Counted from the stretch's first letter, positions 50,773 through 60,399 are shown. The stretch is 64,000 nucleotides of DNA from Streptosporangium carneum (GCF_027922005.1 NZ_BSEV01000022.1:24741-88740), one strand, 5' to 3'. The notes: generated by a model from the sequence alone, not told the origin. Translations and numbers: made by a program.

Positions 50773-51768
50773 ATGCTGCTCGACCCCGGCATGGACCTCA
50801 CCCTCCGGCCCATGCGCTACCCGGACTTCTACGAACGCTACCGGGCCGCGATCCGCAACACCTGGACCGTCGAGGAGGTGGACCTCAACTCCGACCTGGC
50901 GGACCTGTCCAGGATGACCCCCGAGGAGCGCCATCTGATCAACCGTCTCGTCGCGTTCTTCGCGACCGGCGACTCGATCGTGGCCAACAACCTGGTGCTC
51001 AACCTCTACCAGCACGTCAACGCCCCCGAGGCGCGGCTGTACCTCAGCAGGCAGCTGTTCGAGGAGGCCGTGCACGTCCAGTTCTACCTGACCCTGCTGG
51101 ACACCTACCTGCCCGACCACGAGGAGCGGGTCAAGGCCTTCGCCGCGGTCGAGCACATCCCCTCCATCAGGGACAAGGCCGAGTTCTGCTTCCGCTGGAT
51201 CGACTCCCTCGGCGGCCTGACCCGCCTGGAGTCACAGGACGACCGCCGGGCGTTCCTGCTCAACCTGATCTGCTTCGCCGCGTGCATCGAGGGCCTGTTC
51301 TTCTACGGCGCCTTCGCCTACGTCTACTGGTTCCGTTCCAGGGGTCTGCTCGGCGGCCTGGCCACCGGGACCAACTGGGTCTTCCGCGACGAGTCCATGC
51401 ACATGGAGTTCGCCTTCAGTGTGGTGGACACCGTACGGGCCGAGGAGCCCGAGCTCTTCGACGACAGGCTCGGCGCCCAGGTCACGCGGATGATGGAGGA
51501 GGCGGTCGAGGCGGAGCTGGCGTTCGCCGCCGACCTGTGCGGCGACGGCCTGTCGGGGATGAGCGTCGGGCAGATGAGGCAGTACCTTGAGTACGTGGCC
51601 GACCAGCGGCTCGTCCGGCTCCAGCTGCCCGTCAGGTACGGCACCGCCAACCCGTTCGCCTTCATGGAGCTGCAGGACGTCCAGGAACTGGCCAACTTCT
51701 TCGAACGGAGGGTTTCGGCCTACCAGATAGCCGTCGAGGGGAACGTCGCTTTCGACGAGTCCTTCTGA
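50773..51768 (+). CDS. nrdB: Class I ribonucleoside-diphosphate reductase, beta subunit
   Basis: A 331-residue R2 protein. Metal ligands are visible in FFATGDSIV (D), FEEAVHVQFY (E, H), CFAACIEGLFFY (E) and FRDESMHMEFAF (E, H). The radical-bearing Tyr is four residues after the first His (HVQFY), as in Tyr122-type R2, so it is a tyrosyl-radical enzyme. The C-terminus VAFDESF would dock on NrdA. It follows nrdA by 174 bases with no nrdS-like gene between them; AAAGG precedes the ATG. Confidence 0.93.
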   Translation: MLLDPGMDLTLRPMRYPDFYERYRAAIRNTWTVEEVDLNSDLADLSRMTPEERHLINRLVAFFATGDSIVANNLVLNLYQHVNAPEARLYLSRQLFEEAVHVQFYLTLLDTYLPDHEERVKAFAAVEHIPSIRDKAEFCFRWIDSLGGLTRLESQDDRRAFLLNLICFAACIEGLFFYGAFAYVYWFRSRGLLGGLATGTNWVFRDESMHMEFAFSVVDTVRAEEPELFDDRLGAQVTRMMEEAVEAELAFAADLCGDGLSGMSVGQMRQYLEYVADQRLVRLQLPVRYGTANPFAFMELQDVQELANFFERRVSAYQIAVEGNVAFDESF

Positions 51769-51829
51769 ATAGGCGGCGGATCCGGGGGCATCCAGTCCGG
51801 GAACCGACGACCAGGGGGGAAAGCCGTCA

Positions 51830-52849
51830 GTGTCCAGATGGATCATCCTGATCGCCTCGATGTTGGCCGCCGTGGCCTGCGTGGAGATGGTGCGGCGGGC
51901 GCTGCGCTGGAGGTTGATCGGCGAGAAGTGGGTTCTCGCCGCTCCGCTCGTGCGCCGCTGCACCTGGCCCGCGTTCGCCCTGGCGGTCGTGGCGACCGCC
52001 AACGTGGTCTACCGCCCCGGCATGGCGGAGGGGGCGGTCGAGGACGCGATCGAGCGGGCGATCAGCCTGCTCATGATCGGCTGCGCCACCTGGCTGGGGA
52101 TCCAGGCCGCGTACGCGGTCACCGACGTCGTGCTCGACCGCCTGGTCACCGTCGAGGGCGAACGCAACCGGCGGGCCAGGCGGATCCGCACCCAGATCAC
52201 CCTGGTCCGGCGGGTCGCCTCCGCGGTGATCATCATCCTGGCGCTCGGCGCCATGCTCTTCACCTTCCCGCAGGTGCGCGCGCTCGGCGCCGGGCTGCTG
52301 GCCTCCGCGGGCATCGCGGGCGTGGTCGTCGGCATCGCCGCCCAGTCGATGCTGGGCAACCTGCTGGCCGGGCTGCAGCTGGTCTTCAGCGACGCGCTCA
52401 GACTGGACGACGTCGTGGTCGTGCAGGGGGAGTGGGGCCGGATCGAGGAGCTGAGCCTCACCTACGTGGTGCTGCGGCTGTGGGACGAGCGCAGGCTGGT
52501 GCTTCCGGTCTCCTACTTCACCACCAACCCGTTCGAGAACTGGACCAGGCACACCAGCAGGGTCATCGGCGCGGTGATGTTCCGGATCGACTGGACGGTC
52601 CCCGTCGACGAGCTGCGCACCGAGCTCTACCGGGCCCTGCGCGAGCACCCGCTGTGGGACCAGAAGGACTGGACCCTCCAGGTCACCGACACCCTGCCCA
52701 ACGGGCTTCTCGAGGTGCGCGCGCTGATGAGCGCCGCCGACTCTCCCAGCGCCTTCGACCTCAAGTGCGACATGCGTGAGCACCTGGTGAAGTTCGTCAG
52801 GGAGAAGTATCCCGAGTCGCTGCCCAGATTCAGGGTGGACACCGCCTAG
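51830..52849 (+). CDS. Small-conductance mechanosensitive channel family protein
   Basis: A 339-residue MscS-type channel with about four to five membrane helices. The pore helix and beta domain are typical: LGAGLLASAGIAGVVVGIAAQSMLGNLLAGLQLVFSDALRLDDVVVVQGEWGRIEELSLTYVVLRLWDERRLVLPVSYF. It would release solutes on hypo-osmotic shock. GTG 51830 follows a G-rich ribosome-binding site. It lies on the nrd strand 61 bases after nrdB, so read-through is possible. Confidence 0.9.
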   Translation: MSRWIILIASMLAAVACVEMVRRALRWRLIGEKWVLAAPLVRRCTWPAFALAVVATANVVYRPGMAEGAVEDAIERAISLLMIGCATWLGIQAAYAVTDVVLDRLVTVEGERNRRARRIRTQITLVRRVASAVIIILALGAMLFTFPQVRALGAGLLASAGIAGVVVGIAAQSMLGNLLAGLQLVFSDALRLDDVVVVQGEWGRIEELSLTYVVLRLWDERRLVLPVSYFTTNPFENWTRHTSRVIGAVMFRIDWTVPVDELRTELYRALREHPLWDQKDWTLQVTDTLPNGLLEVRALMSAADSPSAFDLKCDMREHLVKFVREKYPESLPRFRVDTA

Positions 52850-52882
52850 GCGCGCCCGCCGCCAGGAGGACGGGCCTGGGCG

Positions 52883-54457
52883 CTAGGAGGACGGGCTTGG
52901 GCGCAGCACCCTGGCCGCGCCCGCGATCATGGCGGTGGCCAGGATCCAGCCCGAGGCGACCAGGGTCCAGGCCAGCCACTGGGTCCAGCCGACCGGCTCC
53001 CACGCCCCTCGCTGCTCGAAGACGCTCACCGGGACGAGCAGGTCCAGCGTGTAGACGAGCGGCTGGAAGCTCCTGACCTCGTCCGGGTCGATCTGCGTCG
53101 GGGGCACGGCCGAGAAGACCACGGTGCCGGTGGTCAGCAGCACCGCCACCCACAGCCCGGCGAGCCAGGGGCGGTAGCCGTATCCGACGACGAGGTCGAG
53201 GAGCCTGCCCCAGATCCTGCCGGTCGGTCTCAGCGTGTGGCGGCGCTGGCGCTGCTTGGCCAGCAGCACCCGCCGGGCGTCCGGTTCGTGGCCGATCTTG
53301 CGGAACCAGGTGGCCAGCTGTTCGTAGGGCTGGGGGCGGTAGCCGTACGGGTCCTTGGCCACCCAGGAGAGGCGGTCGGTCACCGTCCAGTCGCCGCCGC
53401 GCAGCGCCTCGTAGGTCAGTCCGTTGAGGTAGACCCCGTCCGGGTAGCCGGACGGGCTGTCGAGCAGGACGCCGATGCGGGAGTAGGCGAGGTTGACCTC
53501 CCCCTCGATGGACGTGGGCCGCAGGATCAGCTCCTCGACCTGGGCGTGGCTGAGGTGGAGCACCCGCCCCGGGGCCTTCAGCGTCGCCCCGTCGAAGGAC
53601 AGGACGCCGTGGACGCGGGAGTTGCGCATCCTGACCGTGCCCGTCGCGGTGAACCCCGCGCTGAACTCCGCCGCCCCCGACTCCATGAAGTCCGCCTGCA
53701 CGGCGTAGGGCCCCGTCGCTTCGATGACGGATCTCTGCAGGTAGATCCCGCCGTTGAACTTCGCCCCGATGATCCGCATCCCACCGGTGACGCGCATGTC
53801 CCGCATGAACGCCCCGCCCTCGACGGTCAGGCCGCCCGCCCACAGCGCCCACTGGCTCTGGCCGAGCCCGCGGTCGCGCATCTCCGCCTCGGAGAGGTTT
53901 CTGCGCACGTCCTGCAGCACGCTCTCGGACGCCTTCTGCGTGCCTTCGGGGGAGCTCAGCCGCGTCCCCGCGAGCCTGAACTGGCCGTTCACCGTGGCGT
54001 TGTCCAGTCGCACCCCGCTGCGGATCGTGGAGCCGTCGAACTCGAGCAGGCCGTTGACCGTGCACCTGGCCGCCCTGACCCGTTCTATCTCGCAGCCCCG
54101 GAACCGGACGCCGGCCGTTGTGGCGTCGGTGAGGGAGACCCCTTCGGGGAGGTTGCAGTTGAGCAGGTGCAGTTTGCCGGTCAGGGTGGCGTCGGAGACG
54201 TCCAGCACCCCCGTCACGTGCGCGCCCGCCAGCCGCAGTCCCGCCGTCTTGCCGGGTTCGGCCTGCCGTGCGCCGAGCAGCAGCGCGGAGAGGACCTCCG
54301 CCCTGATCGTCCGCTCGGGTCCCCATCCGTCCCCGTTCGCCGGGTCGTCGGCCTCGGCGTCCCCGGTTCGCAGGTCGACCCACGCGCCCGAGGGGTAGGC
54401 GTCCCAGACCCGACGTTCGGCGGGGGTCAGCCGCAGGAAGGGGCGCGCCAGTCGCAA
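52883..54457 (-). CDS. Pentapeptide-like beta-helix protein with C-terminal membrane helices
   Basis: A 524-residue protein. Residues 80-370 are made of repeating short strands (LAGAHVTGVLDVSDATLTGKLHLLNCNL, FRGCEIERVRAARCTVNGLLEFDGSTIRSGVRL), like a right-handed beta-helix or pentapeptide array. The C-terminal quarter has two to three membrane helices (WLAGLWVAVLLTTGTVVFS, WLAWTLVASGWILATAMIA). Start is TTG 54457, supported by AAGGAG six bases upstream; there is no nearby ATG or GTG. The long frame upstream is an antisense shadow of the enoyl-CoA hydratase. Streptomyces relatives carry the label membrane-associated oxidoreductase, for which I see no evidence. Confidence 0.78.
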   Translation of the reverse strand: MRLARPFLRLTPAERRVWDAYPSGAWVDLRTGDAEADDPANGDGWGPERTIRAEVLSALLLGARQAEPGKTAGLRLAGAHVTGVLDVSDATLTGKLHLLNCNLPEGVSLTDATTAGVRFRGCEIERVRAARCTVNGLLEFDGSTIRSGVRLDNATVNGQFRLAGTRLSSPEGTQKASESVLQDVRRNLSEAEMRDRGLGQSQWALWAGGLTVEGGAFMRDMRVTGGMRIIGAKFNGGIYLQRSVIEATGPYAVQADFMESGAAEFSAGFTATGTVRMRNSRVHGVLSFDGATLKAPGRVLHLSHAQVEELILRPTSIEGEVNLAYSRIGVLLDSPSGYPDGVYLNGLTYEALRGGDWTVTDRLSWVAKDPYGYRPQPYEQLATWFRKIGHEPDARRVLLAKQRQRRHTLRPTGRIWGRLLDLVVGYGYRPWLAGLWVAVLLTTGTVVFSAVPPTQIDPDEVRSFQPLVYTLDLLVPVSVFEQRGAWEPVGWTQWLAWTLVASGWILATAMIAGAARVLRPSPSS

Positions 54458-54640
54458 TGCGGTCTCCTTACACGTGTGGCGTCGCGCGGGAGGCGGGCGC
54501 TCCCGGCCGGCCGCTCGGGCTCGACGAAATTGACGGGCAGACATGATCATGACATGAGCGGATGGTTTCCAACATCCGGTATTTCGTGTTTCGGGGGTGC
54601 GGTGGCGTTCTGCGAGGAACGTCCGGGGAGAATCTGTCCC

Positions 54641-55423
54641 GTGCAGATCTCCGATGGTTTCGAGCTGTCCGTCGACGACCACGTCGCCACGTTGCGGATC
54701 GACCGTCCCGGCAAGCGCAACGCGATGAGCGCGGCCATGTGGCGGGCGCTGCCCGGGATCGTCGCGCCGCTGGCGGCCGACCGGGCCGTGCGCGTCCTCG
54801 TGCTCACGGGCGCGGGCGGCACCTTCTGCTCCGGAGCGGACATCTCCGAGATCGCGGGGCTGTCGGAGGGGGGAGACGACACCGGCCTGACCGTCGCCGC
54901 GGAGCGGGCGCTGGCGGAGTTCCCCAAGCCGACGATCGCGATGATCGAGGGCTTCTGCGTGGGCGGCGGCTGTCAGCTCGCCCTCGCCTGCGACCTGCGC
55001 CTCGCCGCGCTGGACGCCCGCTTCGGCATCACCCCCGCCAAGCTCGGCATCGTCTACCCGCTGAGCTCGACCCGCCGCCTCGTCGACGTCGTCGGCAGGT
55101 CCACCGCCAAGCTCATGCTCTACTCGGCCGACCTCTTCGACGCGGCCACCGCGCTGCGCACCGGCCTGGTCGACGAGGCGCACACGTCCCAGGCGCTGCC
55201 AGAGCGCGTGTACGGCCTGGCGCGCACCCTCGCGGGACGCTCCCAGCTCACCCTGGCCGCGACGAAGGAGATCGTCGACGGCCGGGTCGACGAGGCGCGC
55301 TTCCGCCGGTGGCAGCGGGAGTCACGCCAGGAGGCGGCCGAAGGCGTCGCGGCCTTCCTGGAAGGACGGGCCGCGCGCTTCTCCTGGTCGTTCGGGGATC
55401 ACTCGGGGGACATGACCTCGTAG
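54641..55423 (+). CDS. Enoyl-CoA hydratase/isomerase family protein
   Basis: A 260-residue crotonase-fold protein. The oxyanion-hole and CoA-binding segments are VLVLTGAGGTFCSGADISEI and IAMIEGFCVGGGCQLALACDLRLAALDARFGITPAKLGIVYP. It probably hydrates or isomerises an enoyl-CoA. GTG 54641 is chosen from the family N-terminus (ISDGFELSVDDHVATLRIDRPGKRNAMS); the frame is open far upstream, antisense to the beta-helix protein. Its 3' end overlaps the convergent VOC gene by 25 bases. Confidence 0.88.
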   Translation: MQISDGFELSVDDHVATLRIDRPGKRNAMSAAMWRALPGIVAPLAADRAVRVLVLTGAGGTFCSGADISEIAGLSEGGDDTGLTVAAERALAEFPKPTIAMIEGFCVGGGCQLALACDLRLAALDARFGITPAKLGIVYPLSSTRRLVDVVGRSTAKLMLYSADLFDAATALRTGLVDEAHTSQALPERVYGLARTLAGRSQLTLAATKEIVDGRVDEARFRRWQRESRQEAAEGVAAFLEGRAARFSWSFGDHSGDMTS

Positions 55424-55773
55424 AGGTTGCGGACCTCGTCGACGAAGAACAGCCCGCGAGGACAGAGCGGGTGGTCGACGCGGCCGTTGTCCGGGTGGGC
55501 GGGATGACTGCCGTACGGCACGCCGAGCTCCTTGAGTCTGGCGAGGATCCGGTCGAAGGTCGCCGGGTCGACGTCGAAGGCCAGGTGGTGGCCCTCGGGG
55601 GCGTCGACGGTCATGTAGTCGAGGGTGAGGGAGTCGTTGACCCGCACCGGGGCGAAGTGCCCGTGCGCCCCCGCGGGCGGCAGGCACTCCAGCCCCATGA
55701 CGTCGGCGAAGAACCTGGCGGCCCGTTCGTTGTCCGCGGCGGGGACGATGGTGTGGTTCAGCGTGACGGCCAT
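55399..55773 (-). CDS. VOC-family (glyoxalase-like) protein
   Basis: A 124-residue vicinal-oxygen-chelate protein: LNHTIVPAADNERAARFFADVMGLE (His ligand near the N-terminus), HHLAFDVDPATFDRILARLKELGVPYG, and GLFFVDEVRNLYEVMSPE with the C-terminal Glu ligand. GAGAGGA precedes the ATG. It starts 10 bases after the TetR gene on the same strand, so it is probably the regulator's operon partner, perhaps in detoxification or resistance. Confidence 0.87.
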   Translation of the reverse strand: MAVTLNHTIVPAADNERAARFFADVMGLECLPPAGAHGHFAPVRVNDSLTLDYMTVDAPEGHHLAFDVDPATFDRILARLKELGVPYGSHPAHPDNGRVDHPLCPRGLFFVDEVRNLYEVMSPE

Positions 55774-55783
55774 GACGGTCCTC

Positions 55784-56500
55784 TCAGCTCAGGGCGCCGT
55801 GGACGAACAGGTCCACGATCTCGGCGGTGCTCGGTTCCGGGTCGCCCGCCGGATGGCGGGCGGTCGAGAAGGTCAGGTTGAGGAAGAGCGTCGCCAGACG
55901 CTCGGGGGGAAGGCGCAGCCGGTCGCGATCCGGCTCGAACAACTCGGTCAGCGCCTCGCGGGTCTCCCTGAACGAGGCCTCTCGGCCCGTGGGGGGAGCG
56001 CCGCCGCTCCGGACGTCTCCCTCCGCGGTCGGGGCGGGTTCCGAGGCGCTCTGAGCCGGTTCCGCGGAGGTCCGCGCGGGTTCCGGGGCGGTTCGGGAGG
56101 GGGCCGTGGGGGCTCCTCTTCCGGGGCGGCCCCGGGAGCGGTGCCCTGAGGCGTGCAGGGCGCCCAGGACGGCGCCGATCCGCGCCATGTGGGCTCGCAT
56201 GGCGTCGGCGGCCTCGACCAGCCGGTCGGTCAGCGGCTGATCGAGGGGGACGGCGGCGAGCTGTTCCAGCACGTGGTCGGGGCGCAGCGCCTCGACCACG
56301 CAGGCGTCCAGGAGCTCGTCCTTGTCGGCGAAGGCCCGGAAGATCGTGGCCTCGCCGATTCCCGCCGCCCTGGCGACCTGCGCGGTCGTGACCGCGCTTC
56401 CGTGTTCGGCGACCAGGGGGAGCGCGGCCAGGACGATCATCTGACGCCGCTGCTCGGGTCTCATTCCCGGCGCGCGCCGCCGGGGAGGGGTGGGTGACAT
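55784..56500 (-). CDS. TetR-family regulator with Pro/Ser/Thr-rich insert
   Basis: A 238-residue TetR protein: MIVLAALPLVAEHGSAVTTAQVARAAGIGEATIFRAFADKDELLDACV is the DNA-binding domain. An unusual low-complexity insert (about residues 118-165, with repeats of the type EPARTSAEPAQSASEPAP) splits the ligand domain. ATG 56500 is used; ATG 56464 (MRPEQRRQ) is possible. A 20-bp palindrome lies just upstream as probable autoregulatory operator. Co-transcribed with the VOC gene. Confidence 0.87.
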   Translation of the reverse strand: MSPTPPRRRAPGMRPEQRRQMIVLAALPLVAEHGSAVTTAQVARAAGIGEATIFRAFADKDELLDACVVEALRPDHVLEQLAAVPLDQPLTDRLVEAADAMRAHMARIGAVLGALHASGHRSRGRPGRGAPTAPSRTAPEPARTSAEPAQSASEPAPTAEGDVRSGGAPPTGREASFRETREALTELFEPDRDRLRLPPERLATLFLNLTFSTARHPAGDPEPSTAEIVDLFVHGALS

Positions 56501-56512
56501 GTCTTCATGATG

Positions 56513-56532
56513 CGGAGTGAGTGCTCACTCCG
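56513..56532. promoter_or_regulatory. TetR operator
   Basis: CGGAGTGAG and its complement flank TG, 12 bases upstream of the tetR start. GAGTGA-type palindromes are common TetR sites. Confidence 0.65.
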
Positions 56533-56661
56533 TCAACGGCTTTTCCGGAACGCCAAGACGGGCGCCCCTCGTCTTTCGAGGGGCGGCCGTCTCCGAACGC
56601 CTGCGCTGTCGTGCCCCGCGGGCCGTCCAGCCGGTGGATCGTGCGCCACCGGCCGGACGGG

Positions 56662-57888
56662 TCATCGGTCGACGATCTCGTTCTTGCCGATGACCACCAC
56701 GCCGTTCTGGGTCACCGCGAAACGGCTGCGGTCGTATTCGAGGTCGAAGCCGATCCGGGCCCCGTCCGGGATGACCACGTTCTTGTCGACGATGGCCTTG
56801 CGGACGATGGCGCCCCGGCCGACCTTCACGTTGCCCATCAGCACCGAGTCCTCCACCTGGGAGTGGGAGTGCAGCACCACGCCGGGGGAGAGGATGGAGC
56901 GCTCGGCCAGCCCTCCTGAGACGATCACGCCCGCCGAGACGAGCGAGTCGATCGCCCGGCCCACGCGGTCGCCGTCGTTGTGCACGAACTTGGCCGGGGG
57001 CAGCGGGTCGTGGCCGGTGTAGATCGGCCACTGGCTGTTGTAGAGGTTGAAGACCGGGTGCGCCGAGATGAGGTCCATGTGGGCCTCGTAGTAGGCGTCC
57101 AGGGTTCCGACGTCCCGCCAGTAGCCGCGGTCGCGTTCGGTCGAGCCCGGCACGACGTTGTCGGCGAAGTCGTAGACCTCGGCGGTGCCCGACTTCACCA
57201 TCATCGGGATGATGTTCCCGCCCAGGTCGTGCTTGCTGGTCGGGTCGAGCGCGTCCTCCCGCAGCGCGTCGAGCATCGCCTGCGTCCTGAAGACGTAGTT
57301 GCCCATCGAGGCGTACACCTGGTCGGGCGCGTCCGGCAGGCCGACGGCGTCCTTGGGCTTCTCACGGAACGCCGTGATCCGCCGTCCCGCGGGATCGGTC
57401 TCGATCACGCCGAACTGGTCGGCCAGCGACAGGGGCTGCCTGATCGCCGCCACCGTCACATCCGCGCCGGAGTCGATGTGCTTGGCCACCATCTGCCGGG
57501 GATCCATCCGGTAGATGTGGTCGGCCCCGAACACGATGACGTGCTCCGGCATCTCGTCGTAGATCAGGTTCAGGTTCTGGAACAGCGCGTCCGCCGAGCC
57601 GGAGAACCAGTGCGGCCCGAGCCGCTGCTGCGCGGGCACGGGAGTGACGTAGTTGCCCAGCATGGACGACAGCCGCCAGGTCTGGGAGACGTGCCGGTCG
57701 AGGCTGTGACTCTTGTACTGCGTCAGCACGACGATCTGCAGATAGTGACCGTTCGCGAGGTTCGACAGCACGAAGTCGACGAGCCGGTATATCCCCCCGA
57801 AAGGTACCGCGGGCTTGGCCCGGTCAGCCGTCAGTGGCATCAGTCGCTTGCCTTCACCACCGGCGAGCACAACCGCGAGGACTCTCAT
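56662..57888 (-). CDS. glgC: Glucose-1-phosphate adenylyltransferase
   Basis: A 408-residue GlgC making ADP-glucose from glucose-1-P and ATP. The N-terminus [41 protein letters not shown] holds the nucleotide site. [24 protein letters not shown] and [10 protein letters not shown] (catalytic Lys) follow, then a left-handed beta-helix C-terminus. ATG 57888 is leaderless: TAAGGT ends seven bases upstream. It is divergent from the glycosyltransferase at 57938, as in Mycobacterium tuberculosis. Confidence 0.95.
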   Translation of the reverse strand: MRVLAVVLAGGEGKRLMPLTADRAKPAVPFGGIYRLVDFVLSNLANGHYLQIVVLTQYKSHSLDRHVSQTWRLSSMLGNYVTPVPAQQRLGPHWFSGSADALFQNLNLIYDEMPEHVIVFGADHIYRMDPRQMVAKHIDSGADVTVAAIRQPLSLADQFGVIETDPAGRRITAFREKPKDAVGLPDAPDQVYASMGNYVFRTQAMLDALREDALDPTSKHDLGGNIIPMMVKSGTAEVYDFADNVVPGSTERDRGYWRDVGTLDAYYEAHMDLISAHPVFNLYNSQWPIYTGHDPLPPAKFVHNDGDRVGRAIDSLVSAGVIVSGGLAERSILSPGVVLHSHSQVEDSVLMGNVKVGRGAIVRKAIVDKNVVIPDGARIGFDLEYDRSRFAVTQNGVVVIGKNEIVDR

Positions 57889-57895
57889 AACCAGG

Positions 57896-57931
57896 ACCTT
57901 AACCTGATGAACAGGGCTGAAACACTATGGT
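57896..57931. promoter_or_regulatory. Divergent leaderless promoters of glgC and glgM
   Basis: The glgC -10 (TAAGGT on the minus strand, 57896-57901) and the glgM -10 (TATGGT, 57926-57931) are 24 bases apart in a 49-base gap, so their upstream elements overlap and the two genes probably compete for or share regulation. Confidence 0.65.
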
Positions 57932-57937
57932 GATCGT

Positions 57938-59122
57938 ATGCGCGTTGATCTGCTGAGTCGTGAGTATCCACCCGAGGTCTACGGCGGGGCCGGGGTCCAT
58001 GTCGAGTACCTCGCCCGGGAGCTGCGCCGGCTCGCGGACGTCCGGGTCCGCTGTTTCGGAGCGCCGCGTTCCGAGGGCGGCGTCCAGGCCTACCGGGTTC
58101 CCGACGGCCTGGAGTCGGCCAACGCCGCGCTTCAGGTGCTCGGCGTCGACCTGGAGATGGCGGCGGGCTGCGAGGGCGCGGACCTGGTGCACAGCCACAC
58201 GTGGTACGCCAACTTCGCCGGCCACGTGGCCAAGATGCTGTACGGCACGCCGCACGTGATCACGACCCACAGCCTTGAGCCGCTGCGCCCCTGGAAGGCC
58301 GAGCAGCTGGGCGGCGGTTACACGCTGTCGTCGTGGGCCGAGCGCGGCGCGCTGGCGACCGCCGACGCGATCGTGGCCGTCTCCGAGGGGATGCGCCGTG
58401 ACGTGCTGACCTGCTACCCGGAGATACCCGCCGAGCGGGTCTCCGTGATCCACAACGGGATCGACACCGACGAGTACGCCCCCGACCGGGGCGTCGACGT
58501 CCTGGCCAGGCACGGGATCGACGCGGGCAGGCCGTACGTGGTCTTCGTCGGCAGGATCACCCGGCAGAAGGGCCTGGTCCACCTGCTCCACGCGGCCAGG
58601 GACTTCGCGCCGGACGCCCAGCTCGTGCTCTGCGCGGGCGCGCCCGACACTCCGGAGATCGCCGCCGAGGTCACCGGGCTGGTCAGGGGCCTGGAGCGGG
58701 AACGGGAGGGCGTCGTCTGGATCTCGGAGATGCTCCCGCGCCCCGAGGTGATCCAGATTCTCACCCACGCCACGGTCTTCGTCTGCCCCTCGATCTACGA
58801 GCCGATGGGCATCGTGAACCTGGAGGCCATGGCCTGCGAGACCGCCGTCGTCGCCACCGCGACCGGAGGCATCCCCGAGGTGGTCGCCGACGGCTCGACC
58901 GGCCTGCTGGTGCCGATCGCGCAGAGTGCCGCCGACGGCACCCCCGACGACCCGGAGCGCTTCGCCGCCGACCTCGCCGAACGGGTCAACCGGCTGCTGG
59001 CCGACCCGTCGCTGGCGGCGGAGATGGGGGTGGCCGGACGGGTCAGGGCCGTCGAGCACTTCTCCTGGGCCAGGATCGCCGAACGGACGATGGAGCTGTA
59101 CCGGTCGGTCGGCCGGTCCTGA
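57938..59122 (+). CDS. glgM: GT4 glycosyltransferase, alpha-maltose-1-phosphate/glycogen synthase type
   Basis: A 394-residue GT-B enzyme: LLSREYPPEVYGGAGVHVEYLARELRRL at the N-terminus, SVIHNGIDTDEY, VGRITRQKGLVHLLHAA, and the nucleotide-sugar motif PSIYEPMGIVNLEAMACETAVVATATGGIPEVV. The mycobacterial orthologue, long called GlgA, is GlgM: it joins ADP-glucose and glucose-1-P to maltose-1-phosphate. The divergent glgC supplies ADP-glucose. ATG 57938 lies six bases after TATGGT (leaderless). Confidence 0.92.
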   Translation: MRVDLLSREYPPEVYGGAGVHVEYLARELRRLADVRVRCFGAPRSEGGVQAYRVPDGLESANAALQVLGVDLEMAAGCEGADLVHSHTWYANFAGHVAKMLYGTPHVITTHSLEPLRPWKAEQLGGGYTLSSWAERGALATADAIVAVSEGMRRDVLTCYPEIPAERVSVIHNGIDTDEYAPDRGVDVLARHGIDAGRPYVVFVGRITRQKGLVHLLHAARDFAPDAQLVLCAGAPDTPEIAAEVTGLVRGLEREREGVVWISEMLPRPEVIQILTHATVFVCPSIYEPMGIVNLEAMACETAVVATATGGIPEVVADGSTGLLVPIAQSAADGTPDDPERFAADLAERVNRLLADPSLAAEMGVAGRVRAVEHFSWARIAERTMELYRSVGRS

Positions 59123-59256
59123 CCGTCGGCTGTGCCGCCGGCGACATCGCTGGTGAACCGGCGCACGCGTGGTGATTCGCCCCTCCGGCTGGGTAGGACA
59201 GAGTCGATCTTGTGCGAGCCCGCCAGTTCGTCTGACACAGAAAGTCAGGAGGGGTA

Positions 59257-60399
59257 ATGGTTCAGGGAAAGGCTCGGGGGCGCTCTTCCGGGGTGCTCCT
59301 CACGACGGTCCTCGGTCTGCTCGCGACACTCGCGACGCCCGGGGCCGCCGCGGCGGCGGGGGCGTGCTCCGCCGCCCAGCGGGACGGGGACGCCGGACAG
59401 GCAGGCGCCCGGTGCGGCGGCGGCGCGCCGTCCCGCGTCGAGCAGGTCTCCACCGGCTGGTCGATCCCCTGGGGAATCGCGTGGCTGCCGGGCGGGCGCG
59501 ACGCCCTGGTGACCGAACGCGACAGCTTCCGGGTCTTCAGGGCCACGCCCGCCGGGGCCAGGGCCGAGGTGGGCACGGTGCCCGAGACGGTGACGACCAG
59601 CGGGGAGGGCGGCCTGCTCGGCGTCGCCGTCGACCCCCGCTGGACGAGGAACCACTACGTGTACTTCATGCACAGCGCCGAGGAGGGCAACCGGATCGCC
59701 AGGATGACCTACGACGGCCGCACGCTGGCCGACTACACGGTCCTGGTGCGCGGCATCGCCAAGAACCGCTTCCACAACGGCGGCCGCCTCGCCTTCGGTC
59801 CTGACGGCTACCTGTACGCCACCACCGGTGACGCGCTGAACCGCGACGACGCGCAGAGACGCGACTCGCTCAACGGCAAGATCCTGCGGATGACCACCTC
59901 GGGCGCGCCCGCGCCGGGCAACCCCTTCGGCACGCTCGTCTACAGCTACGGCCACCGCAACCCGCAGGGCATCGCCTGGGACTCCAGGGGCCGCCTGTGG
60001 GAGGCGGAGTTCGGCAACAACGCCTTCGACGAGCTCAACCTGATCAAGCCGGGCCGCAACTACGGCTGGCCGGTCTGCGAGGGCGAGTGCGACACCCCCG
60101 GCATGACCAACCCCAAGCGGACGTGGCCGACCTCCGAGGCCTCGCCGAGCGGCATCGCGATCGTCCGCGACGTCGTCTACATGGCGGCCCAGCGGGGACA
60201 GCGCCTGTGGCGCGTCCCGCTGTGCCCCGGTGAGGGCACCGGGACGCCGACCGCCTACTACCAGGGCGTCTACGGCAGGCTGCGCACCGTCGTCAAGGTT
60301 CCCGGCGCCGACCGGCTCTGGCTGTCCACGACGAACGCCGACGGAATGGGAGGGCAGCCGGACGGCTCCGACCGGATCCTCCGGGTCACCGTCTCCTGA
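59257..60399 (+). CDS. Secreted PQQ-dependent sugar (aldose) dehydrogenase family protein
   Basis: A 380-residue exported beta-propeller of the soluble glucose/aldose dehydrogenase family. A signal peptide covers about residues 1-34. Family motifs include STGWSIPWGIAWLPGGRDALVTERD, GEGGLLGVAVDPRW, HNGGRLAFGPDGYLYATTGDA and YGHRNPQGIAWDSRGRLWEAEFG. The His/Asp in HNGG would be catalytic. AGGAGGGG precedes the ATG. PQQ synthesis genes are not in view, so cofactor supply is uncertain. Confidence 0.87.
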   Translation: MVQGKARGRSSGVLLTTVLGLLATLATPGAAAAAGACSAAQRDGDAGQAGARCGGGAPSRVEQVSTGWSIPWGIAWLPGGRDALVTERDSFRVFRATPAGARAEVGTVPETVTTSGEGGLLGVAVDPRWTRNHYVYFMHSAEEGNRIARMTYDGRTLADYTVLVRGIAKNRFHNGGRLAFGPDGYLYATTGDALNRDDAQRRDSLNGKILRMTTSGAPAPGNPFGTLVYSYGHRNPQGIAWDSRGRLWEAEFGNNAFDELNLIKPGRNYGWPVCEGECDTPGMTNPKRTWPTSEASPSGIAIVRDVVYMAAQRGQRLWRVPLCPGEGTGTPTAYYQGVYGRLRTVVKVPGADRLWLSTTNADGMGGQPDGSDRILRVTVS

